Shown here one piece after another: positions 24,822 through 32,942 of a stretch of DNA of 34,618 nucleotides (positions are counted from its first letter, which is position 1; each line of letters begins with the position of its first letter). Under the pieces are notes generated by a model, which saw only the letters and a program-made list of their open reading frames with translations, did not search any database and was not told the origin of the DNA. Both the position numbers and the translations under genes were made by a program. Source of the DNA: JBGPIK01 sp041484845 (lineage in GTDB: Bacteria; Desulfobacterota; Binatia; UBA9968); NCBI GenBank assembly GCA_041484845.1, contig JBGPIK010000019.1, positions 1 through 34,618 of the forward strand, in the 5' to 3' direction.

Positions 24822-25886
24822 ATGAGCACGAGCACGGGACCGATCAATCTTTTCGAATTTGAGGCCATCGCCAAGGAACACCTGCCTAAAGAGGAATACG
24901 ACTATATCGCCGGTGGCGCTACTGATGAAATCAGCATCGACCGGAACCGCCGCGCATTTGAGTCTTGGGCTTTGCGCCCGCGGGTCTTACGCGACGTGCA
25001 TAGCCTCGATCTCTCGACTACCGTACTCGGAACGAAGGTGAACCTTCCGGTGCTGATCGCGCCCTGCGGCGGACACAAGAAGGCGCACCCTGACGGAGAA
25101 TTCGCCACCTACCGGGCCGCAGCCGCGCGCGGGACTATATTTGCAGTCAGCGCCAACGCAGCGGTTTCTTTTGAAGAGTTGGCCAAGACGGCCACGGGCC
25201 ATCTCTGGCTCCAGATGTATTTTTTCTCCGACCGAGAAATGACGAGAGATTGGTTGCAGCGTGCGAAAGCAGCGGGGTACGAAGCGATCTGCGTCACAAT
25301 GGATTCTCAATGGCCGCCCAAGCGGGAACGCAACATCCGCAATAACTATCAGAACGTCCGCGGCGTCAATTTCCCGAAACCGAACCCTCAGGCGCCGCGA
25401 TCCGGGCGTGCGGGTGGGGGAGCGGACCCTGCGGCCACCTGGAAAGATCTGCAATGGATCAAGGGAGCGACGGATCTTCCCATCGTCGCCAAGGGCATTA
25501 TGACCGGCGAGGACGCCGCACAATGCGCGGATTTTGGGGCTGACGCCGTAATCGTTTCCAACCACGGCGGCCGACATCTCGACAACACCTTGGCGACCGT
25601 CGAAGTACTTTCGGAGGCTGTTGCTGCAGCGAAGGGGAAAATGGAGGTCTTGCTTGACGGTGGCATTCGGCGTGGCGCCGACGTGGTAAAAGCCATAGCG
25701 CTGGGAGCCAAGGCGGTCTTCATCGGGCGTCCGCTCTTTTGGGGTCTGGCGGTGGACGGTGAGCAAGGAGTAATTCGGGTGTTGGACATTCTCCGCGAGG
25801 AGATGGAGATCACTATGGCGAAGTGCGGCCGCCCCAACATCGCGAGCATCGACTCCACCGTTATGGTGAAGGCGCCGCCGTTGTGA
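24822..25886 (+). CDS. FMN-dependent alpha-hydroxy-acid oxidase
   Basis: This gene encodes 354 residues forming a TIM barrel. FMN-site and catalytic features include NLPVLIAPCGGHKKAHPDGE, AAARGTIFAVSANAAVSFEE, YEAICVTMDSQWPPKRERN, the Lys in IVAKGIMTGEDAAQCADFGA, the catalytic base His in VSNHGGRHLD, and LDGGIRRGADVVKAIALGAK. This is the glycolate oxidase / lactate oxidase / mandelate dehydrogenase family. I prefer the ATG at 24822 because GGAG lies 9 nt before it, inside a second in-frame ATG at 24807. The family normally has an aromatic and Arg in the substrate site, so an aliphatic or aromatic 2-hydroxy acid is likely. Confidence 0.92.
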   Translation: MSTSTGPINLFEFEAIAKEHLPKEEYDYIAGGATDEISIDRNRRAFESWALRPRVLRDVHSLDLSTTVLGTKVNLPVLIAPCGGHKKAHPDGEFATYRAAAARGTIFAVSANAAVSFEELAKTATGHLWLQMYFFSDREMTRDWLQRAKAAGYEAICVTMDSQWPPKRERNIRNNYQNVRGVNFPKPNPQAPRSGRAGGGADPAATWKDLQWIKGATDLPIVAKGIMTGEDAAQCADFGADAVIVSNHGGRHLDNTLATVEVLSEAVAAAKGKMEVLLDGGIRRGADVVKAIALGAKAVFIGRPLFWGLAVDGEQGVIRVLDILREEMEITMAKCGRPNIASIDSTVMVKAPPL

Positions 25887-27240
25887 GTGCCTCGTACTCT
25901 GGACGCGGTGCGCCGCGGGATTAATTGCCTCGTGAGGATGGAGCCACGCGCGCTCGTTATCTTCGCAGATACGGAGAGCAGCCATTTTGGGCAATCTGAA
26001 AGAGACAACCTGAGACCGCTATCGTCAGTGAAAGCTTAGGGAACATCCCGGCGACCGCCATCCGCCACGTTGCAGCTTCTCAATCTCTTTTTTCGATTCT
26101 GGAGTTCTCTGGAGGCCCGGCGTGTCTCGGCCCGTCAATTCTTATAGCTAGGAAAAAATCGCGGTTTATTCGTGTTAATAAATAAAAGGTCGAGGCAAAA
26201 GTTAATAAAATCAAGCACGTTTTAAACGGCACGGGCTTTGCTTTTAGAAATAACCGAGGGTATGCGGAAGTTAACTACACCAAGGTTCAACAGCAAAATT
26301 ATAAACTTCTGCAAGCTCGGCCGTCTTTCCCATACTGAAGTGCCCACAAATAAGCCGTCGCGTGTCACCCCTTTTTGCACGCCACTTCATTTGCCAGGTA
26401 CTCCAACGTTACGCGTGCACGACGGCTACACCGAGACGGCCGAGCGCCCTCAACCTTCTCTATAACATTCTCAATTGACATTTTCAGACTTGCAAGCAGA
26501 TGTGCCGCATTTCTCTGCGCCTCTGTCGAAATCCAGTGCCTTCGCGCGCGGCAACCTGGTGCGATGGATGTGAGTCGCTCATTGAGGTCGGTCGCTGAAC
26601 CCTAGCCCGCATTTCTCACATCAAAGTCAATCGAGAGGCGAGCTCTCCAGACCGAGGCAATGAGCCTGTACCTTGGAGCAGCCCGCAAACCGAGTTGCTG
26701 GAGCGAACGCCCGTGGCAAAACGCAAGCGGCGAACCGAGCACCGAACACGGCATTGGCATTGAAACTGTTCACCTCTATGCCTCGCTCTTCCGATCTCGC
26801 CTCTCGATCGAAACAGTGTCATCCGTTTCCTCGCACTGTGAGAAATGCGGGCTAGAGTGTCTCACTTACTATGACGCAAACGCGGCTCCTCGACGCACGC
26901 GCGGCAAAGTCATCAGAGTGCGCAAAGGCCAAACGCGGCCTATCGCCAAAGTTGATTGAAAAAGCCTGATTGCTTTACCTCGTCGATGTACCCCTTTTCA
27001 TAAAAAGCAGTGACTGGAGTGCTGGCTGCGGGCTTCGCGTCGATGAGATTGCTCCGAGCCCTTTCTTTTTCCGCCTATCATCGAACATTGCGGCTCTGGT
27101 GAGCACGCAATATACATAATATCCCGGCGCCGGAAAAGTCGAAAACAACCGTTGTGGGCCATCGGAGTCCGTTCTAAGATCGGATCAAGTGGCGCGAGGG
27201 GAGCGGACATGGGGAAGCCGATTTCCATTGGAGGCGGGCA
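25887..27240. other. 1.35-kb gene-poor region with a MITE-like inverted repeat
   Basis: No reliable gene is seen; the longest frames (about 60-100 codons) have no ribosome site and overlap each other. The segment at about 26150-26300 is AT-rich relative to its surroundings. The 19-bp inverted repeat at 26602-26855 is listed separately. It looks like insertion debris. Confidence 0.5.
26602..26855. mobile_element. MITE-like element with perfect 19-bp terminal inverted repeats
   Basis: CTAGCCCGCATTTCTCACA (26602-26620) recurs as its exact reverse complement at 26837-26855, giving a 254-bp element with a 216-bp interior too short for a transposase. I see no target-site duplication at the ends. 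It may be a non-autonomous element or the fused ends of a deleted insertion sequence; the IS family cannot be named from this alone. Confidence 0.6.
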
Positions 27241-27963
27241 ATGGCTGAAACGATAAAAGTAACCATAGGTTTCGTCAGCGGCGGCGCCGGTTCGATGCCG
27301 CATTATAAGAGTTTCTTGCCGCTAGTCCCGACAGAGATCAGAATCGACTATGAAGGATTGGGCCTGTACGGCGAATCCCTTTATGAGATCGGGGGTAAAA
27401 AGGAGATCATCGTCGGGCGGATAAAGGAGATTGCCGCGACTCGGCAATGGGACGGAATCATTGTAACAGCCGCGCCGACGGAAGTTCTCAACCCCGGTTT
27501 GTTCCAAGATCTCCAAACCGCGCTATCGGTTCCGTTCACAACGGCATTGCATGCCTGCGTTGCCGCATTGCGCGTCTATGATGCCAAGCGAGTTCTTTTA
27601 CTGACGCCATTCGATGAGCCTTTAAATGAACTCATCTGCCGGTATTTAGAGAACGCCGGTGTTGCGGCCGTTGCGCCCCATCCGTTCACCAATTTAGCGA
27701 TACCCAAACAGATGGATCCCGACGAAGTATTTGAGCTTGCCAAAACTCACCTTAATCCCGCCGATCCCGTAGATGCTATTTATTTTCAAGGGGCGGTGCT
27801 CGATCCGATCAAATCTTTGGAACAGATCGAGACCGATCTCGGCACCACGGTGATAGCTAGCAATCCGGCGATGTTGTGGTATGTCCTTTCCAAGCTCGGC
27901 CTGTCCTATCCGATGGCAGGCTATGGTAAACTGATGCGCGAATGGCCGGCGCTACCCTCGTAA
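27241..27963 (+). CDS. Asp/Glu racemase-fold protein (maleate isomerase / AMDase-like) without catalytic cysteines
   Basis: This gene encodes 240 residues of the Asp/Glu/hydantoin racemase superfamily. It opens IKVTIGFVSGGAGSMPHYKS, and the fold's repeats are visible at WDGIIVTAAPTEVLNPG and DAIYFQGAVLDPIKSLEQIE, followed by VIASNPAMLWYVLSKLG. Active family members have a Cys in each half (for example before the TNL and G-T motifs); here the corresponding positions are Ala (TAAPTE) and Gly/Ala (FQGAVLD). Racemase or two-cysteine isomerase chemistry is therefore unlikely. A different, perhaps decarboxylase or binding, role is inferred. GGAGGCGGG precedes the ATG. A methyltransferase gene follows 126 nt later in the same direction. 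Confidence 0.82.
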   Translation: MAETIKVTIGFVSGGAGSMPHYKSFLPLVPTEIRIDYEGLGLYGESLYEIGGKKEIIVGRIKEIAATRQWDGIIVTAAPTEVLNPGLFQDLQTALSVPFTTALHACVAALRVYDAKRVLLLTPFDEPLNELICRYLENAGVAAVAPHPFTNLAIPKQMDPDEVFELAKTHLNPADPVDAIYFQGAVLDPIKSLEQIETDLGTTVIASNPAMLWYVLSKLGLSYPMAGYGKLMREWPALPS

Positions 27964-28089
27964 ATCGAACCAGACCGTTCAAGCCGTTCAATGCGTTCAA
28001 AGGGTTCAGCGCCACTCGTTTTCGCCGACATAGAGACATAGATGGAATGATCTTTTGACAAAACTCAAGCTTGGACGAAAGGGAAGTTT

Positions 28090-29226
28090 ATGGCTGTTCA
28101 CATAAAGCCACCGTTTCGCGCCGATCATGTCGGGAGCTTACTACGTCCGCCCGAACTCTTGGAGGCGCGCGAGAAAAAACGAAACGGCCAAATCTCGGAA
28201 ATCGAACTGCGCCAAATCGAGGACAATTGCATTTGTGACGTCGTCAAGATGCAGGAAGACATCGGACTCGAGGGAATTACGGACGGGGAGTATCGCCGCA
28301 GTTTATGGCATGTCGACTTTCTCAAGAAAATCGAGGGCGTCACCGTGATCGAAGGGCTGGCGCTTGATGCCGGCCGCGCCTTTCAAGGTGGCGACGCGAG
28401 TTTACAGCGTTCGCCCACGCGCTTCGAAGTCACGGGCCGATTAAAGCGGCCGTGCGGGATCGAAAGCGATAATTTTAAGTTTCTCGATTCGGTTACAACA
28501 CGTACTGCAAAACTCTGCATCCCATCGCCTTCGGTCCTTCACTTTCGCCGCGGTCGCGCCGGGGTGGATGAGCACACCTACCCCGACATGGAGGTTTTTT
28601 TTGCCGACCTTACCCGCGTTTACCGCGAGGAAATCAATGAGCTCGCCGGCTTAGGCTGCGCCTATCTGCAGATCGACGATACCAATTTGGCTTATCTCTG
28701 TGATCCGAAGATGCGCGACAACGCGCGCAAGATCGGCGAGGATCCGGATAAACTGCCGCTGATATATGCGAGTCTCATCAATGAATGTATTAAAGATCGG
28801 CCGACGACAATGACGGTCTGCACCCATCTTTGTAGAGGCAATTACGCCAGCGCTTGGGTCGCCGAAGGCGGCTACGATCCAGTGGCCGAAGTCTTATTTA
28901 ACGAGCTTAAAGTGGACGGCTATTTTCTCGAATTCGACTCGCCGCGCGCAGGCAATTTCGCGCCGCTGCGGTATTTGCCAAGCGGAAAACGGCTGAATTT
29001 AGGTTTGATCACGACCAAGACCGGACAACTAGAACGTGCCGACGATCTCAAACGGCGCATCGACGAGGCGAGCAAGTTCGTACCTTTGGAACAACTCGGC
29101 ATAAGTCCGCAGTGCGGCTTCTCGAGCACAGTGCTTGGGAACAAACTGACGGTCGCGGAGCAAATCGCGAAGCTTAAGTTGGTGGTGCAAGTGGCTCGGG
29201 AGGTGTGGGGATCGCCCTCTGTTTGA
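28090..29226 (+). CDS. Cobalamin-independent methionine synthase-like (MetE C-terminal type) methyltransferase
   Basis: This gene encodes 378 residues, the size of a single MetE C-terminal barrel rather than the 750-residue MetE. The zinc site is complete: His246 and Cys248 in CTHLCRGN, Glu281 in YFLEFDS, and Cys342 in ISPQCGFSS. It opens FRADHVGSLLRPPELLEARE, and the barrel strand LQIDDTNLAYLCD carries the usual Asp pair. These enzymes activate a thiol on zinc for methylation, or the reverse, but short homologues may use donors other than methyl-folate. The seleno-rhodanese channel gene starts only 24 nt after its stop, so the two are likely in one operon. Confidence 0.9.
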   Translation: MAVHIKPPFRADHVGSLLRPPELLEAREKKRNGQISEIELRQIEDNCICDVVKMQEDIGLEGITDGEYRRSLWHVDFLKKIEGVTVIEGLALDAGRAFQGGDASLQRSPTRFEVTGRLKRPCGIESDNFKFLDSVTTRTAKLCIPSPSVLHFRRGRAGVDEHTYPDMEVFFADLTRVYREEINELAGLGCAYLQIDDTNLAYLCDPKMRDNARKIGEDPDKLPLIYASLINECIKDRPTTMTVCTHLCRGNYASAWVAEGGYDPVAEVLFNELKVDGYFLEFDSPRAGNFAPLRYLPSGKRLNLGLITTKTGQLERADDLKRRIDEASKFVPLEQLGISPQCGFSSTVLGNKLTVAEQIAKLKLVVQVAREVWGSPSV

Positions 29227-29250
29227 CATACCGGCGCGTCGGAAAATCCA

Positions 29251-30462
29251 ATGGCAAAGACCCAGTTCGAGCCAAGCGCAGCTCACTCACAGGTTGTGTC
29301 ACGCGAAGAAATCGTAGCGCGTCTACAGGACCCGTCTTTTGTTCTGATCAATGTTTTGCCGAAGGATACCTTCGCGGTGGGGCATATTTCTCGTTCAATC
29401 AACTTGCCCGTCGCTGAAATCGAAAGCCGGGCGCCACAACTATTTCCTCACCGCGGCCGGGAAATCACGGTCTATTGCGCTGGACCGACCTGACCGTTAG
29501 GGAAGCAGGCGGTCGCGCTGCTGGAGCGTATGGGTTATACGAAGCTCCGTTATTACGTTGGTGGTATGGCGGATTGGGCGGAAAATGGCGGGCCTATCGA
29601 GAAGATCGATTTAGAAACCGCACCCGGACGACCGAAAAGATTGAATCATAGACAACCACCGCTTCGTACTCCGTGGACAAAAAGTCTCGATTTATTGGCG
29701 GCATGGTCGCTCGAACAGTTAATTGGTTTCTGGCTCGGCATGATCCTTTGCTTTGGTCTAATGTATTGGGTCGCCGCGGCCGGTCTGGGGAGCGGATTGA
29801 AGGCCGGCAATGGCACCGTGCAGTCGGACTTGCCCGGCCTTGGCACCGCTTTCTATTTCAGTTTCGTCACGGCATTATCTATCGGCTACGGCGACGTCAT
29901 TCCGGTCGGGGCGCTGCGAATCCTGGCAGTGATCGAGGGTATTGCCGGTTTACTGGTTTTCGGCTGCGTCATTTCGAAATTGGTGTCACGGCGTCAAGAA
30001 GAACTGACCGAAGAAATTCATCAGACCACGTTTGAGGATCGACTGGACCGCGTCCGAACTAATCTGCACCTAGTTTTCTCCGATCTGGGCGCCGTGCAAC
30101 AACTTCAGGCCGAACAAGGAGCGCGGCGGGAACAAATTTCGCGCCGGCTTGAAAGCACCGTTCGGGTGTTCCGCGGCGAGTTGCAAACGGTTCATGATCT
30201 TCTTTATCGCTCGCAACTCGCGCCTGATGAAGAAACGCTCGAATCTTTGTTGGCGAACTTGGTGATTTGTCTTCAGGGATTGCTAGAGTTACGAGCCGAG
30301 CGAAATACCGAACATAGTGACTCGGTCGCACTCCAAAGCGGCATTCGCGCGATCGGTCATTTGGCCAGAGAAATTTGCGGTGAGTGCGTGCCGCAAAATT
30401 ACGCGCCGGCGCTGAAAGAATCAATGGATCAAATTCAAGAATTGGCGCGCCAATTGGTCTGA
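29251..30462 (+). CDS. Selenocysteine rhodanese fused to a two-TM potassium channel, TGA at codon 81
   Basis: Read through an in-frame TGA at 29491-29493, this is a 403-residue protein. Residues about 15-112 are a rhodanese domain: VLINVLPKDTFAVGHISRSI, then ITVYCAGPT-U-PLGKQAVALLERMGY and the terminal GGMADWAENG. Cys76 is the usual catalytic cysteine; the TGA is residue 81, where homologues often have a second Cys (YCxxxxC). From about 145 come TM1 (LIGFWLGMILCFGLMYWV), a pore loop with filter SIGYGD (210-215), TM2 (ILAVIEGIAGLLVFGCVI) and a cytoplasmic helical tail (250-403). A persulfide or redox sensor gating K+ flow is the inferred role. Callers would split it at the TGA. Confidence 0.87.
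29491..29522 (+). promoter_or_regulatory. UGA codon plus bSECIS-like hairpin in the rhodanese mRNA
   Basis: The TGA at 29491-29493 is followed by a stem AGCAG-GC (29504-29510) / GC-G-CTGCT (29515-29522) with loop GGTC and one bulged G (29517). The first loop base is G at 29511, 20 nt after the T of TGA, the same distance as in the peroxiredoxin gene. The GGTC loop also resembles the AGGUCU loop of the E. coli fdhF SECIS. Confidence 0.78.
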
Positions 30463-30553
30463 TGTTCAGGGATAGACGAAATTATCTAACCTGTACGGCA
30501 AAACGGGCGGACAGAATTTTGCAAATGAGAAGTTTTGATTCGCTTGCAGGGAA

Positions 30554-31674
30554 TCACCCTGATCGACGGTCCTGGGTGATTTGCAGGAACAAGCGCACGA
30601 AGTTGCCACCGACAATCTTCTCCACATCGCTTTCCGAATAGCCGTGTTTAAGCAGCGCGGCGGGAATAAGCGCAAATTCCTTGTGCGTCGGAATAAAAGT
30701 CGCATCACGCAAGCCAAACAGATCGGTGCCAATGCCCACATGGTCCGCGCCGACTAGATTCTTAACGTGGTCAATGTCCCGCAAAAATGTCTGGAATGTG
30801 TCCGCTCGTCGCCGCAAAGGCCAGATTCCGATAAGGCCGTCTCTTTTAGCGATGGTCTGAATCGTCGCATCATCGAGGTGCCTCGATATATTCCGCAGGG
30901 CCTTGGCGCCTGTGTGCGAAAAGATCACCGGATGGCGGCTTTCGCTGAGAACGCCGCTCAATGTTGCAGAGGAGCAGTCGCCGTATCGATAACCATCCCC
31001 AATCGGTTCATTTCGTTTACAACCTCACGGCCGAACGAGGTCAATCCGTTGTGCCGCGCCTTTTCGGTCTGGATGTCGCCGATTTCGTTGATGCGATAGT
31101 GAACAAGCTGCAGAATGCGCACGCCACGATCATAGAGAAATTGCACCCGCTCAAGATCGCCCTCCAGCGGATCGCCGCCCTCAATGGCGGAGACCAAGCA
31201 GGGGGAGCTACGTTTCTTCACTTCAAGAATCTCCGCGGGCGAACGCGCCGCAAAAAGCTTTCCTAACTTGCTTGCGCTCTCGATTTGATCGAGTTGCTCC
31301 CGCCCTTTTTTAAATAGCTCGCCGGAAACCGCCTTCCTATATTCGAAACGTAGCCCCGATGGTTCTCTCCGAATAACACCCAGATCCCCTTGGACCGCGA
31401 ATAGCCCCGCATCAACGCCGCCCGTTTTCATGTTTACCGATAAGTCGGGATCTACGTCGCGAAGATTGGCTGTATTCGGATGGCAGTGCAGGTCTATGAT
31501 TACAGCTTCTTTTGATAATTCGGCCGCTTCAGTGAGGAGCCCGAGTTCGCGCCGGAGCAACGATAATAGGCGTGAAAAAATTGCGGCCAAAGGTGTGGCA
31601 ATCAGCAGTTTGTTCAGGAAGTTGCGCCGCGTAGTCCACTGAGGGCCGCATCCGGACGAATTCTCGCTGCTCAT
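30554..31674 (-). pseudogene. Membrane-dipeptidase (peptidase M19) gene with a one-base frameshift
   Basis: Two frames make one M19 dipeptidase. The N-terminal frame (from 31674) begins with a Tat-like signal (TTRRNFLNKLLIATPLAAIF) and carries AVIIDLHCHPN with the first metal ligands and SAIEGGDPLEG with the bridging Glu, and stops at 30958. The C-terminal frame (to 30554) has VIFSHTGAKALRN and VGIGTDLFG, the later metal and substrate ligands. At the join, about 30980, the plus-one frame reads CSSATLSGVLSESRHP, so one missing base after the GCG codon, probably the C of a His codon (conserved DxxH), restores the protein. Apart from that His, the active-site residues are retained, so a recent mutation or assembly error is likely. 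Confidence 0.85.
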
Positions 31675-32134
31675 AAAAGTATCGATTATTTCAGATTTCG
31701 CGCGCAGCGCGGCTCTCATTGTAGCATGGCATCAATTGTAGGACACTTGCACGCGAGCGATAAGAACTCGCAGCACTCCGGCATTGGGTCGATAGCCATG
31801 GAATTGCGCCCCATTTCGACCGGAAAGAGAAATTTGTGTTAGATAAATCGCTTCACCTCAAAATCGCCACTCGGAACCGCGTCACGCCATGCTACCTCAC
31901 GCGCGAGGGGCCTATTTTGTTGCGCTAAAATGTCCAAACAGGGCAGGTCCGCAATCTTTCTTGACGCATCTAGAAATGTGGCTTATTCTTCAACTACTGA
32001 AAGACGGTACAGCTCAGTCGGCCCTATTGACGAGTTTCGTTCCAGAACTTGCGGAACGGTCATCGTTCTATTCTTGACGAGTGGAGCGAGGCATAACAGA
32101 GACGGCGAGTCCTCGGTTCAAAGGAGTAGTCGCT
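31675..32134. other. 460-bp gap with promoter for the vapBC-type operon
   Basis: No gene is supported between the dipeptidase and the antitoxin. It holds the promoter-like pair at 31961-31989 and an inverted pair CGTTCC / GGAACG at about 32038-32058 that could be an operator. Confidence 0.45.
31961..31989 (+). promoter_or_regulatory. Candidate sigma70 promoter upstream of the VapBC pair
   Basis: TTGACG (31961-31966), a 17-nt spacer and TATTCT (31984-31989) make a good sigma70 match about 145 nt before the antitoxin ATG. The long leader leaves the assignment uncertain. Confidence 0.45.
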
Positions 32135-32377
32135 ATGAAGCAAAAAATCGGTACGGTTATCGAAGGAGACATTATGCGGCTTGCTAAACGCAAGGCCGCG
32201 GAAGAAGGACGACCACTCAGTGACCTTATTCAGGACGCTCTTGTGCAATATCTCCGTAAACAAGCGGCGACGCCCAAAGAACGCAAGATGGCGTTTCGCC
32301 TGTTTTGCGAACGACCGATGAAAATACCGCTGGAGCAACTTCGATACGTGCTCGAAGAGGACATGTGGGATCTATGA
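32135..32377 (+). CDS. VapB-type antitoxin (ribbon-helix-helix-like)
   Basis: This gene encodes 80 residues. It starts KQKIGTVIEGDIMRLAKRKA and continues EEGRPLSDLIQDALVQYLRK, the strand-helix-helix pattern of CopG/RHH antitoxins. A C-terminal tail (FCERPMKIPLEQLRYVLEED) can wrap the toxin. The ATG at 32135 has AAGGAG 8 nt before it; an upstream in-frame start at 32081 would place this ribosome site inside the gene. Its stop overlaps the toxin ATG by 4 bp (ATGA), so the pair is translationally coupled. Confidence 0.87.
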   Translation: MKQKIGTVIEGDIMRLAKRKAAEEGRPLSDLIQDALVQYLRKQAATPKERKMAFRLFCERPMKIPLEQLRYVLEEDMWDL

Positions 32378-32886
32378 ACCTCGACGATATTCCGAGCGCG
32401 AGCCTTTGTGTCCTGGACACTAATATATTGATCTACGCGGAACAGAAGGCTTCCCTTCAAGCCGAGCGGTTGATGCGCCGCATTGAAGAACAGGACGTGA
32501 CCGGCGTGTTACCCCAACCAGTATGGCAGGAAACTATGCATCGTTTAATGATCACAGAAGCCATCATGCTTGGGCATATCCGCGGCCCGAAGCCTGCTCG
32601 GCAGCTTGCGGAAAAACCGGACGTGGTCAAAAAATTGGCGATGTACCGAGACAAGATCAGAGCGCTAGTGACCCTCGGCCTTGGGTTTGAGCCTTGTCAC
32701 GAGAGCGACCTTCTGGGCAAAGCGCTTGAGATCCAGGAACGCCATGGATTGCTGACGAACGATTCTTTAATCGCAGCCATTGCACTCCGGATTGAAGCAG
32801 ATGTGCTGGTTTCAGCGGACAAGCGCTTTCAAACAATCAAAGAGCTCAGAACTTACGCGCCTTCAGATGTGAAACTGCCTTCATAA
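32374..32886 (+). CDS. VapC-type PIN-domain ribonuclease toxin
   Basis: This gene encodes 170 residues with one PIN domain. The acidic metal-binding residues are Asp15 in LCVLDTNILIYAE, Glu53 in QPVWQETMHR, Asp130 in LLTNDSLIAAIA and Asp149 in LVSADKRFQTI. VapC toxins cleave tRNA or rRNA. It is longer than the minimal 130-residue VapC because of a charged insert at about 65-105 (RGPKPARQLAEKPDVVKKLA). The ATG at 32374 overlaps the antitoxin stop; an in-frame ATG 69 nt upstream lies inside the antitoxin gene and would add a non-homologous leader. The operon looks intact. Confidence 0.93.
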   Translation: MNLDDIPSASLCVLDTNILIYAEQKASLQAERLMRRIEEQDVTGVLPQPVWQETMHRLMITEAIMLGHIRGPKPARQLAEKPDVVKKLAMYRDKIRALVTLGLGFEPCHESDLLGKALEIQERHGLLTNDSLIAAIALRIEADVLVSADKRFQTIKELRTYAPSDVKLPS

Positions 32887-32942
32887 TCATGAACACCTAG
32901 AATCGCCGAAAATTTCGCAAGCACTCATCCAAGAAGGCACTC

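Noticed and set aside
26660..26959. 99-residue open frame across the inverted-repeat element
   Set aside because: It overlaps another frame of similar length, runs across the repeat end and has no ribosome site.
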